Assembly (NCBI RefSeq): GCF_033115175.1
Contig: NC_084831.1
Span: 47,586,002-47,650,001, forward strand
Direction of reading: 5' to 3'
DNA length: 64,000 nucleotides
From: Lepus europaeus
Lineage: Eukaryota > Chordata > Mammalia > Lagomorpha > Leporidae
Positions 1 through 9,199 of the stretch are shown here, one piece after another. Under the pieces are notes generated by a model. It was not told the origin of the DNA and did not search any database. It saw only the letters and a list, made by a program, of their open reading frames with translations. Within the stretch, counting starts at the first letter, position 1. The number at the start of each line of letters is the position of its first letter. A program made the position numbers and the translations under genes.

Positions 1-99
1 CAACAGAGCAGGCAAGACAGCTGGGGATGCAATGTTTGTAAACAGCAAAACAAGCGCAAAACATTGAAAACAGAAAGTTGGGCACTTCAAGTCCTTGAT

Positions 100-480
100 T
101 AAGGGTAGCTACTATTATTTTAAATCACTGTCTTAGCTTGAGCTGCTCTCACACGTATCATAGTTGGAGTGGTCTACAAACAATAGAAATTTATTTCTCA
201 CGGTCTGGAGTCTGGAAGCTTGAGATGAAGCCTGGGTCTGGGAGGAGCTCCTTCTTCGGTTACACACAGCTGTCTTCTTGCTCTGTCCTCCCACCGCAGG
301 GGGCAGGGGAGGCACAGCGATGGTGCTGGGATGGCTCATCTCGTGAGGACCCGAATCCCACCAGAAGGCTTCTCACTCATGCTCGGCTAAACACCACCCC
401 AAGGCCCCACCTCTAAATAGCATCATACTGGGGATTAGGCTTCAAAATGAACTTGAGAAGATACAGACATTGAGTCCATT
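100..480 (+). repeat. Ancient placental interspersed repeat (family not named)
   Basis: The segment with ACAATAGAAATTTATTTCTC, followed by a TCTGGAGTCTGGAAG-like block and ending near CATACTGGGGATTAGGCTTC, follows the order of a very common old mammalian repeat (a 'cagaaatttattttctcacagttctggaggctgg' type unit). It is heavily diverged. I do not assign a family name. The short ORFs across it are not coding. Confidence 0.5.
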
Positions 481-639
481 TCAGGAATTATCATAAGAAG
501 GCATTATAGGAAGGAAATAATATAGTCAGAAAGATCCCCTAGCAGGCACATGAAGCACCCACTCCCACCTCTGGCAGTAACTGTTCGTGGCAGCCGCTGC
601 AATCCAGCGCCTCTGCCTCCCTCTGCTGCACTCCTGGAG

Positions 640-765
640 ACTGGCTGCTCCCTCATGTGAGATTGTGAGTTTCTTGAAAACAGAGACTGTATTCGTCTCT
701 GTGGCCTCAGCATCGCCTGCGAAGAGTGTGTATTTAACACTCAAATGAGCACGCATCTGCCTGAC
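640..765 (+). repeat. L2 LINE 3' end
   Basis: The order is a 'gtgagtttcttgaaaacagagactgta' block, then 'tctgtggcctcagcatcgcctg', then a 'gtatttaacactcaaatga' tail. This matches the standard L2 3' end (summary of use, last-occurrence block, AATA-rich tail). It is an ancient, strongly diverged copy. Confidence 0.6.
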
Positions 766-1492
766 CGCACGTCTCCGCTCCACCCGGGAGGTTTCCTCCT
801 TGTGTGTTCCACACCCGAGGGCCTCAACACTGCCGCCTGACCTGTCCCAGGTTCACGGTGTCTTGTTTCAAAAGTCCCTGCCCAGGCCATGGGTGCTAAA
901 TCTGGTGTCCACGTCCCTCTCACTTCCCAGTCCCATTCACACCCGAGTTTCCAGTCTCTTTGCACTTGTCTTAAAATTGCCCACAAATGAAACTTGCAGG
1001 CCCATCTAGGAAATTACCTCAGCACCCAAGTCATTTCCTGGGGCCGTTTACATTCTGAACTGCATGAAGAGGGTGAGGTGGATTTTTTTTTGAGACTCCC
1101 TGGACCACTGGTAACCCGTTTTCACCCATATAAATGGATGGGAGGTGATGTCACAGCACAGTAAAAGCTCTTGTTGCTTTAGCTCTCCCTTCGTGTTTAA
1201 TGAGCCACTCAAATTTCTCTGACCTTGGCTCCCTCTTGGAGGCTGACATGGCAGATCCCTGGGGCTTGTCTCAGACCTTCTGCCATTTGAGATTAGGGGC
1301 GGTCCAAGAGCTCATGAAAAAAAAAAAAATTGACGTGCTGCACATCCTACTGGCACTTTCCAGATGGATCACTTAGCCATTCATTAAATCGAGCAGCATT
1401 TACAAATCTTTAACTGGGCTGGATCCAGATGTCTCTGAGGTGAGGAAGACATGCCCTGTCCTGCAGGAGGCAAAGCACTACACTGCTTTCCA
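766..1492. other. Unassigned non-coding sequence
   Basis: No repeat family, splice-flanked exon or conserved-looking block could be assigned. The short ORFs on both strands lack recognisable domains. An A run lies at about 1317-1329. Confidence 0.5.
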
Positions 1493-1768
1493 AGACAAAG
1501 TGATTGGGGCCGGCGCTGTGGCATAGCGAGCAAAGCCACCGCCTGCAGTGCCAGCATCCTATATGGATGCCAATTCAGGTCCTGGCTGCTCCACTTCCAA
1601 TCCAGCTCTCTGCTATGGCCTAGGAAAGCAGTAGAAGATTGCCCAAGTCTTTGGGCCCCTGCTGTCATGTGGGAGACCCTAAAGAAGCTCTTGGCTTCTG
1701 GCTTCAGATAGGCGCAGCTCCAGACGTTGTGATCATTTGAGGAGTGAACCAGCTAATAGAAGACCTCC

Positions 1769-2238
1769 TGTGGGTGATACTGTACCTGGCAGGGAGTCTT
1801 TCTGCCCTGTCCATGCAGGAGGTTGAGAACATGGCACACTATGCCTCCAGGGAAGGACCCCACAACCTGACTGCCGGAGGCTGTGGGAGCCCCAGGCACT
1901 TTTCCCCAAATCCTGCCCCCCTCATTAAAGGGTGTAATTGAAAAACAAGTGAACTGCTCCTGGGTATGCCCCAGGCCCATTAGGACCACCTGGAAAGCTA
2001 TCCTATCTAGGTGACCTTCAAGCTGATTGGAGAAGCATAGCGGTGCCAATATCAGCTCTATCCTATAGAATCAGTGTTGCCCTGAATTAGTTATCCCCCT
2101 TCTGCCTGTCCTTTAAAAAGTGCACATGGTCATTAATAAAGTGGACATGTTCACCAAAACTTGTCTCCGGTGCTTCTTGTGGACAAACGCCATCGCCCCG
2201 CCATGCCAGTAGTGCATGGGCCTCGCGAGTCGACCCCA
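1769..2238 (+). mobile_element. Solo LTR of an endogenous retrovirus, inside a CSINE
   Basis: This is a 470-bp element starting TGTGGGTG and ending GACCCCA (TG...CA ends). It is flanked by an exact 6-bp direct repeat, ACCTCC, at 1763-1768 and 2239-2244. It carries a TATA-like TTTAAAA at about 2112 and an AATAAA signal at 2135-2140, followed by TTGTCTCCGGTGCTTCTTG. That is the usual U3/R/U5 order on the plus strand with a very short R. A 6-bp duplication and short R fit a class II (betaretrovirus-like) ERV. This class call is inference. No internal retroviral genes are present, so the provirus was lost by LTR-LTR recombination. Confidence 0.85.
2135..2140 (+). promoter_or_regulatory. Polyadenylation signal of the solo LTR
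   Basis: AATAAA lies 17 bases after a TTTAAAA TATA-like box and about 25 bases before a GT-rich stretch. This is the spacing expected of an LTR R region. Confidence 0.6.
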
Positions 2239-2327
2239 ACCTCCCTCCTCTCTCTGCCTCTGACTCTCTATAACTCTGTCTTTCAAATAAAATAACTAAA
2301 TCTCAAAAAGTAAAAGATAAAGTGACT

Positions 2328-2555
2328 ATGACTAAGACCTGCTTCATCCATATTAATGAGAGTGCAGGGTAGTGAATAAAGAATGTTAATACCATGTGGC
2401 TATAATACAACTACTACAATATTGAGGGGAGCAAGGGCTTTAAGGAAGAAAAAATACACAAACACACATTCTTACTGTAGATATGCTATATATGTGTGTG
2501 TGCCCTATACACAAGCATATATATCTCCTAGTACAGTACAGGATCATACAAGACT
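2328..2555. other. Unassigned AT-rich sequence
   Basis: Short, A-rich and microsatellite-like sequence (ATATGTGTGTGTG near 2490). No gene or clear repeat family. Confidence 0.4.
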
Positions 2556-2559
2556 CTGC

Positions 2560-2888
2560 CCCTGCCCTTGCCATTGTTTGAATGTTCTTCCCTTGGTCTT
2601 TTTACAAGGCTGAGCTTCTCTCCATCTGAGGCTCAACTCAAACGTCACCCCTGTGGAGGACCTCCCAAGGCAGAAGTGCCCACTCCCTGCATACTGCATG
2701 GGGTCTTGCTAGCCCTCCTATTCCTACATCTGAGCCTATCTCGTCTATTTGTGTCTTTTCTTCATCTCATTCCCTCAGCATCCCAGGTCCCAGTAGAGCA
2801 TAGCCCTCATGGCTTCTGTTCTTGGCACCTTGCCCAGTGCCTGGCACACAATAGACAGCCATTACATTATCATTGAATAAAGAAATGG
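2560..2888 (+). repeat. L2 LINE fragment
   Basis: The block order is that of L2 near its 3' end: 'TTTGAATGTTCTTCCC', 'CAACTCAAACGTCACC', 'CACCTTGCCCAGTGCCTGGCACACAATAGACAG' and 'CATTGAATAAAGAAATG'. The open frame through it is incidental. Confidence 0.75.
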
Positions 2889-2889
2889 C

Positions 2890-3740
2890 AAGTGGTGCCC
2901 TGTTAGATTTTCTTTTTGTTTCATATTGGCAGGAATCTGGATAAGGAGAACAAAGAACTTCAAAATGGATCTCACCAAAATGTAAAATTTATTTTTTCTC
3001 TGCACTTTCTAAATTCTCTCTCAAGCTTTGCCCTTTTTTAAAAAATAATAATATGATCCATAAAAGAGTGCTGTGAATGATTTGCAAAAATCCAGGAAAG
3101 GAAAATATAATGACAACTTTTTAAATGGTCCCTCTCCTCCATAGAAGTTCAGATGGTTCAATATATTTCACTACAAATTCCTGCATTCTGAATTATTTTC
3201 TTTATCATAAGTGTAGTTAAAATACATAATTAGAATATATAATAAAATAGAATTCATATCTGTTATATCATGCTCTATGTTTATCCTGTTTAATATGTAT
3301 ATAAAATTATATATTTATTACACTTATGTAAAATATAAATGATTTCTGGTATTTATAATAATAATCTGTAAGGTTTATATTCATATGAAATTTAATATGA
3401 AGTAAATGTATCTTATAAAAATGAGAGTAGCTTAAAATGCTTGATCTTACTTTAAGCATTTTATCTTAAAGAATTTTTTCATGAAAAACCTAATTTACAT
3501 CACAATGAACAGAAGTCTATATTAATGAAAATATAAATGTCAAAAGCACTGAAACTGGCTTACTTATATAAAATAAAGCCCATTTGTTTGAAAAGTCTCA
3601 AATATGAATAGAATGAAAATTCAAAGAGGTACAGAAGAATTTTCTCTCCCTGTACTTCATTCATATAATCCTTAATCTCTGAAGAGAATTCAACAAATAT
3701 GGCAACCTGAGATTTATGCCAACATACATGTGCTTTTTCA
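2890..3740. other. AT-rich unassigned sequence
   Basis: A very AT-rich stretch, especially 3030-3600, with many TAAAATATAAAT-like runs and no ORF. It could be a decayed LINE 3' region, but I cannot place it. Confidence 0.4.
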
Positions 3741-3827
3741 TCCCTACTCTAATAAATGATAATCTCAAAGAACAGAGAGCTCTCCTATGATAGACACTCT
3801 TTCAGCATTGTCTTCCCCATCGTGTCC

Positions 3828-3922
3828 CTCAACACACAAACACACACATATGTATATTTGCACATACATGCGCACAGAGGCAGGCAGGCACACACATGTA
3901 CTGACACGCACACACACACACA
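3828..3922 (+). repeat. (CA)n-rich simple repeat
   Basis: Interrupted CA/ACAC runs (3830-3848, 3886-3922) with GCAGGCAGG interruptions. The peptide encoded across it is simply repeat sequence. Confidence 0.8.
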
Positions 3923-3924
3923 TT

Positions 3925-4485
3925 GTCCACTAATGACAGCACTCATTAGTCACCTGCAGGTGCACTGACTTAGGCACATCAGATTTTACCTAACATTTGT
4001 CGCAGGAGTAAAGTTACACTCACCCCTACACCAAAAGCGAGGTCTGCTAAGAATCTTTTAAAAACTGGGTGCTTAATTTATATGAGATGGTGTCTAGACA
4101 TTTATTTTCTGGAAATATTTAACTTGGATAAGACACGTGGCCCCTAAGATGAATGCGAGATTGAACTCCTTCCCTTGAAAATGTGTGCAAGGAAACGTCT
4201 GGTTGAGTGCAGTGAGGTTAAACATCACAATATTTTCCTAGGATGAAAGGTCATCCTGCTTGCTATGTGCTGGAAGAACATTGCATCTGAACATTCCTGG
4301 TTTCCTAGGCAACTGATGCTTCTTGTTCTACCTACATGTTTGTAGTTATACCTGTAATTATCTGAAATCTGTGTGACTCCTACTACTTAAATGGTTATTG
4401 GAGGAGAAATACAAGAGACAGAAATTCTGGAGATTGCATACAACAGGAGCTGTGATCTTGAATTGGGAGGTTTTGCCTCAATATG
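3925..4485. other. Unassigned non-coding sequence
   Basis: No recognisable repeat or exon. Sequence complexity is normal. Confidence 0.4.
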
Positions 4486-4494
4486 GTAGACCAT

Positions 4495-4690
4495 AAGGGG
4501 ACAGCAACTTTTTCTTTAAGGGCCAAATAGTAAATACTTGATGCTGTGCAGACCATATGATGTGTCACAACTACTCAACTCTATCATGCAGTGTGGAAGA
4601 CGCCAAGGAGAAAACACACACACAAGTGGTCATGGCTAAGTGCCAGCAAATTTTGTTCACAAAAATGAACATTTGCCAACTGCTACCTTA
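4495..4690 (-). mobile_element. Non-autonomous hAT/Charlie-type DNA transposon relic
   Basis: It contains 'AACTTTTTCTTTAAGGGCCAAATAGTAAATA', then 'GCAGACCATATGATGTGTCACAACTACTCAACTCT', then 'AAATTTTGTTCACAAAAATGAACA'. This order belongs to a widespread old mammalian MER-type DNA transposon. The exact member (MER3-like) and the strand are from memory and uncertain. Confidence 0.55.
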
Positions 4691-5338
4691 GAACAGTAAC
4701 TTTGGAATCATTTTAAATGTGACTCATAATAAGGAATGAATTTCCCTCCATCACCAAGAACAAACATATTAGGGGTGTATCTGTGCATGTGTGTGCACTC
4801 CCAAAACAATGTCTACATTTCCAGTATGATTGGTTCTATCCAATTTGACTCTAAATTACTTTTTAAATGCTGATAGCCATCATCTAAATGGATTCTGGAT
4901 CCACTAATTGGTCCTAACCCTCAGTGTGCAGAACACTGTGCTAGACTAACCCGATGCGTGTGTGAAACGTGAAAAGCCTGCAAGGAACCAGAGGCAGACA
5001 AAGAAGCACCATCCCTCTGTCAATGAACGGGAACGCTTGCCCTTGGTCTGAAGCCTCGGTGCCTGCTTGGGTTTTCACATCTCTGGAATCTGATAAAGTT
5101 GTGACCCAATAACCACAGAGCTCATGCACTGCTGAGCATCTTGAGTAGAAATGGCCTGGATAAAAAGCACAGGACAAGAAGCTGGATGCTTATCTTTTAC
5201 AAAGGGGGATGGAGCAACGGAATCCTTTCTACTTGGAATGAGGCTGGTAGAGTTGGCAGAAATCTTTTTCTAAGTGGGTCCCCAGTGAGCAAGACAACAA
5301 CGAACACAAATCTTTCTCAGGCAATGGGTTGAGACCGG
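4691..5338. other. Unassigned non-coding sequence
   Basis: No exon, RNA or clear repeat seen. ORFs of 60-80 codons on both strands lack any domain. Confidence 0.4.
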
Positions 5339-5640
5339 CATTAAGAATCAGAAGACTGCATCCCAGTCCTGCTGTGGCTTCTACCTAACTGGTGGCCTTG
5401 GCAGGCAACTACCCTCTCTGGGCCTCAGTCTCCCATCCTGCTAGCTGGGAGAACTTAGGTACGTTTCTGTACCTCTCTGAGCCTCCGATTCCTCAACTGT
5501 AAGGTAGGAAGATAATGTTACCTTGCCCAGAGGACTGTGGTGAGGATTAAACAAGTCAATGATATACTGAAAATCCTGAACACGTGCCTGGCACAAAGTC
5601 AGCCCTTGATATCTAATACTTGTTGGTAGATGTATAATAT
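5339..5640 (+). repeat. MIR SINE (one or two partial copies)
   Basis: The central MIR core appears twice: 'GGCAACTACCCTCTCTGGGCCTCAGTCTCCC' and 'CTGTACCTCTCTGAGCCTCCGATTCCTCAACTGTAAGGTAGG'. The MIR tail follows: 'GTGAGGATTAAACAAG', 'GTGCCTGGCACAAAGTCAGC'. The doubled core suggests two adjacent MIRs or an internal duplication. Confidence 0.75.
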
Positions 5641-5659
5641 TTACCACTATTTTGCTCAT

Positions 5660-5808
5660 CTTTCTTATTTTTGAAAGTTTTGAACAGGAAAATTTCAGTA
5701 GAAAAGTTGAAAGAATAATCTGATTAACTCCTATTTATCTTAAATTTAGATTTATAGATTTATCAACTATTAGCATTTTGCCATGCTTGTACATTTGTAT
5801 GTTCTCTG

Positions 5809-5867
<59 letters not shown>

Positions 5868-6240
5868 TACACACACAGAGTCTTTATCTCTCCCTATCTA
5901 TACTTATACTTACATTGACATTTTCTGTGAACCATTTAAGAGTGATTTTCCAACATCAAATCACAACACCCCTAAATAATTCAATATGCATTTCATATCT
6001 CTTACAAACAATTGCATTTTTCCATATTATATCATTATCAGATCCAAGCAATTTAATTTTATAAGGTATTCTGTAATATACAGTTCATATTTAAAATTCC
6101 CCAATCTTGTCCAGAATCCAAACAAGTACCCAGCACTGCATTTGGTTGTCAACTCCCTTTAGTTCTAATCCAGAATATTCCTCCTGCCTTTTCACTTTCT
6201 TTCATTTCATTTCATGACATTGATTTTTTTTAAGAGTCCA
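5660..6240. repeat. Old L1-type 3' UTR relic with embedded microsatellite
   Basis: 'TCAACTATTAGCATTTTGCCATGCTTG' and later 'CCCCAATCTTGTCCAGAATCCAAACAAGTACCC' follow the order of an ancient mammalian LINE-type repeat. The same 'TTAGCATTTTGCC' motif recurs at about 9303. The orientation is probably antisense, and the copy is interrupted by a (TC)n(AC)n tract. Confidence 0.45.
5812..5878 (+). repeat. (TC)n(AC)n microsatellite
   Basis: A run of TC dinucleotides (about 5816-5846) passes directly into AC dinucleotides (about 5847-5877). Confidence 0.9.
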
Positions 6241-6427
6241 GGGCAATTGTCTTGTGATGGGTATTTGGGTTAGAACAAATAAGTAAATACACTAATGGGT
6301 TTTGTTGTTTTTATGTTTGTTTGTCTAGAAACCATGATTGGCATTGTAAACGACAGTTGATACAAATAGGAATGAGTAAGATAAGTACGAACAATATAAT
6401 ATTGGATTTGGATTGGCGATCGCAGAC

Positions 6428-6845
6428 TCCGTATTAATCAGCATTCTCCAGAGGAACAGAACCAATAGGGTCGATGTATACATAGTAAGAGATTCACTCC
6501 AGCAATTGGCTCATAGCGTATGGAGACTGCCAAGTCAAAATCCGTAGGACAAGCTGGTAGGCAGGAGATTAAGGAAAGAGCTCAGGATGTGGTTCAAGTC
6601 TGAGGTTATTTCTTGCGGAGCTGACTTTAGCTCAGCTCAGCGTCAGGGGAGCAATGTCAGGCTTTGGTCTGTTCAGTCCTTCACGTGATTAAATGAGGCT
6701 CATTCGTATATGGACAACAGTGTCTGTTACTCAAAGTCCACTGACTTAAATGTTCATCTAATCCCAAAGCACTCTCATAGAAATGTCCAGAATATCTGGG
6801 CACTGTGATGTAGCTGAGCAGACACATAAACTAACCATTAGAAAC
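6428..6845 (+). repeat. Ancient placental interspersed repeat (family not named)
   Basis: It begins 'GTATTAATCAGCATTCTCCAGAGGAACAGAACCAATAGGG' and ends with 'ATATCTGGGCACTGTGATGTAGCTGAGCAGACACATAAACTAACCATTA'. That is the head and tail of a common old mammalian repeat. I recognise the family by sequence order but do not name it. Confidence 0.6.
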
Positions 6846-7227
6846 TCCAAAAGATAGAGAGACACACACGTTTGTTTACCTTATTTCTGCACTAAAAGGC
6901 CCAGAAGTAATGATGCTCATAAACACAGTGTCCAAATCAGAGTTTATAAATACTATTCTCCACTAAAACACAAAACAAAACAAAAACAGTGCTTCTGGAG
7001 AAAGAGCTGCTTCCAGCTCTGGGGCAAAGAAAGCACAAGTAGTGTGAGGTATCTTGTCATGCCAGAGAACAGTAAATACTCAAACATTTATGGAGATACT
7101 CAAAGATGTATGGGGATGGAAATTTGACCAAGTGGGTTAACTTGTGGCTAGGACATTCTTGTCCCATATTGAAGTCCTTGGGATTCACATCCCAGTCACA
7201 GCTTCCTGTGAATGCGCACCTTAGGGG
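6846..7227. other. Unassigned non-coding sequence
   Basis: Contains an A-rich patch at 6964-6990 and nothing else recognisable. Confidence 0.35.
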
Positions 7228-7481
7228 GTAGCAGTGATGGTTCAAGTAATTGGGCCTCTGTCACTCACATAGGAGATCTGGATTGAGTTCCTGGCTCCCA
7301 GCTTTTGCCCCACCCAGCCTCAGCTGTTGTAGTTACTTGGGGAGTAAACCAGGCAATGAGAGCTCTTCCTCTCCTTTCTTCTCCCTCTGCCTCTGCCTCT
7401 GCCTCTGCCTCTGCCTCTCCCTCTCCCTCTCCCTCTCCCTCTCTTTATCTCTCTGCCTCTCAAATAAAAAAAAGAAAGAAA
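7228..7481 (+). mobile_element. CSINE, 5'-truncated, with expanded CT-rich segment
   Basis: The copy begins near 'TAATTGGGCCTCTGTCACTCACATAGGAGATCTGG' and runs through 'CTGGCTCCCAGCTTTTGCC' to 'CTCTCAAATAAAAAAAAGAAAGAAA'. Its CT-rich part has expanded into hexamer arrays (see next entry). Confidence 0.8.
7376..7450 (+). repeat. (CTCTGC)n / (CTCCCT)n microsatellite
   Basis: About five CTCTGC units are followed by about five CTCCCT units, lying exactly where a CSINE has its CT-rich segment. Low-complexity ORFs on both strands are by-products. Confidence 0.9.
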
Positions 7482-7617
7482 CTGGGGAGTGGAGGGAAGA
7501 ACAGGAATTATTTTTGAAGGAATTTCTGCTGGTTGAATTAATTGGGAAATCGAGAAGAATAATCAAGGCAATGGTCTGTAGCATATTTAGCAATACTTAA
7601 GAATGAGTTCTTGAGAC

Positions 7618-7928
7618 TGGTGTTGTGGCTCAGTGGGCTAAGTCACCACCTGGAGACACTGGCATCCCATGAGTTCTGATTCAAGTCCCCAATGTTCCAT
7701 GTTTGATCCAGTTCCCTGCAAATGTGCCTGGGAAGACAGCAGAAGGTGGGGCCCAAGTACATGAGCCCCTGACATCCACATGGGAGAGCCAGATGGAGCT
7801 TCAGAATCCTGATTTTGGCCTGGCTGGCCACTGGGGGAGTGAACCAGCAGATGGAAAGTCTGTCCCTCTGCCTCTCCCTCTCTAACTCTGCCTTTCAAAT
7901 AAATAAATAAAATCTTAAATTAAATTTT
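7618..7928 (+). mobile_element. CSINE (older copy)
   Basis: The head is diverged (TGGTGTTGTGGCTCAGTGGGC) and an AAATAAATAAATAAAATCTT tail is present. Target duplications are AAGAATGAGTTCTTGAGAC (7599-7617) and AAGAAAGAATTCTTAAGAC (7929-7947), 16 of 19 identical. Confidence 0.88.
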
Positions 7929-7947
7929 AAGAAAGAATTCTTAAGAC

Positions 7948-9195
7948 CATAAAATCACAAAATTAAAAGACTGCATAGTTGAGAAGGAGAGAGCTACTCC
8001 TTAGAATAGTTGCTACTAGGTAAAGGAGGAGGGAGAATATTAGGTTCAAGTCTATGATATCCAGGTTTTAATGTTATAGAACTCTGAAAGGGCAAAAAAC
8101 AGGCCAGTCTATAATTCTCGCAAATAAGAACAACTTAACTCCTCTGTGGCACCATACCATCCTTCTTTTTTGCTATCTTGGTCTCTCCTCCTTTTCCTAT
8201 GTAAGATCCTTCAATTGAGTCAGAAAACCCAACCATATAGATAAGAGCCATATTTAAACCATGATTATACAAAATGAGTCAGGTGTTTTAGTTGCTTGTT
8301 CAATAGAAATGTATGACTTGGGTGCCTCCAAAACTGATGAGACCTGAGGCTCATAAGAGGCCAGGACTCCAGAGAAGAGGGAGGTGATCCATTGCTCTGA
8401 GTTTGGTAGACTTCAGTAGAATGCTGAGACTGGTACTTAAGCACAGATAAACTAGATGCTTGCCCAAAGGAAACTGTGCTGATTTGGGTTGGAGAGAGGA
8501 GGGGGTAGAGCAGGGAAGCTAGCAAAACAAGTTATTGAAGAATGGCTGAATCAAACTGGAATGTTGATGATAATCATAGCATTCCTTGTGGAGAAAACAC
8601 CAAGACTTAGACACAGCACTTGTTCCAGTAGTTAATTTTAAACATGTGGCATTGTTTTGCATTTTTAAAAAAAACTCCATTGTTATTTATTCCTCCCAAT
8701 GGCACTCTAAGAGAGGCAATAATGACCCCAAATCAGAGAGTACCTAAGGGTACCGAAGGCCGTGGAGATCCTGAGGGGAGCTGAGTTAGTATCTGACCTA
8801 GCTCTGTCTAAATATAGTGTCCATGTTCCTGCCCCAGCACATACTTACCTTCAATCTGAATATGGGGTTAAGTAGGCAGAGGCAGAGTCCAGCTCTGCTT
8901 CTATAGGACATTGAATAAAAATACTCTTCTTCTCCAATCCTCAATTTCTTCAAATTTTTCTTAAAACTTTAACACTCTTGCTCTCCTGGTTCTGTCATTT
9001 TTCCTTCACCTCCATCCTACTCCCTCACACAGCTACAGGTCCTTCCAATGACAATCAATTCACCTGCACAGCAGCATCCATCAGCATGAAAGCAGGTGCA
9101 GGCAGCAGGAAGGCTTGGAACAGGGGACTTCACCATTTTCCCTTTCATGATGCCTCCAGGACCTTAATGAGAATCAAAATAGATAAAGTTTAGGC
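7948..9195. other. Unassigned non-coding sequence
   Basis: A possible MIR core fragment (antisense) lies at about 8660-8790 ('TTATTTATTCCTCCCAATGGCACTCTAAGAGAGG'). Otherwise nothing could be assigned. ORFs of up to 86 codons have no domains. Confidence 0.4.
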
Positions 9196-9199
9196 CAGA

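Larger units (their letters stand above)
1506..2314 (+). mobile_element. CSINE (lagomorph C-repeat) split by a solo LTR
   Basis: This is a tRNA-derived, L1-mobilised SINE of lagomorphs. The head begins GGGGCCGGCGCTGTGGC, followed by tRNA-like A/B-box sequence, the CTGGCTGCTCCACTTCCAATC block, a CT-rich stretch and an AAATAAAATAACTAAATCTC tail. Flanking near-identical target duplications are AGACAAAGTGATT (1493-1505) and AGATAAAGTGACT (2315-2327). The SINE body is continuous if 1769-2238 (the LTR) plus one copy of its 6-bp duplication is removed. Confidence 0.92.

Noticed and set aside
1506..1600. tRNA gene suggested by tRNA-like CSINE heads
   Set aside because: SINE heads derive from a tRNA but carry the SINE body and tail; no intact cloverleaf or standalone gene.
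7305..7593. Ser/Pro or Arg/Glu repeat proteins
   Set aside because: These are translations of the hexamer microsatellite in a CSINE.
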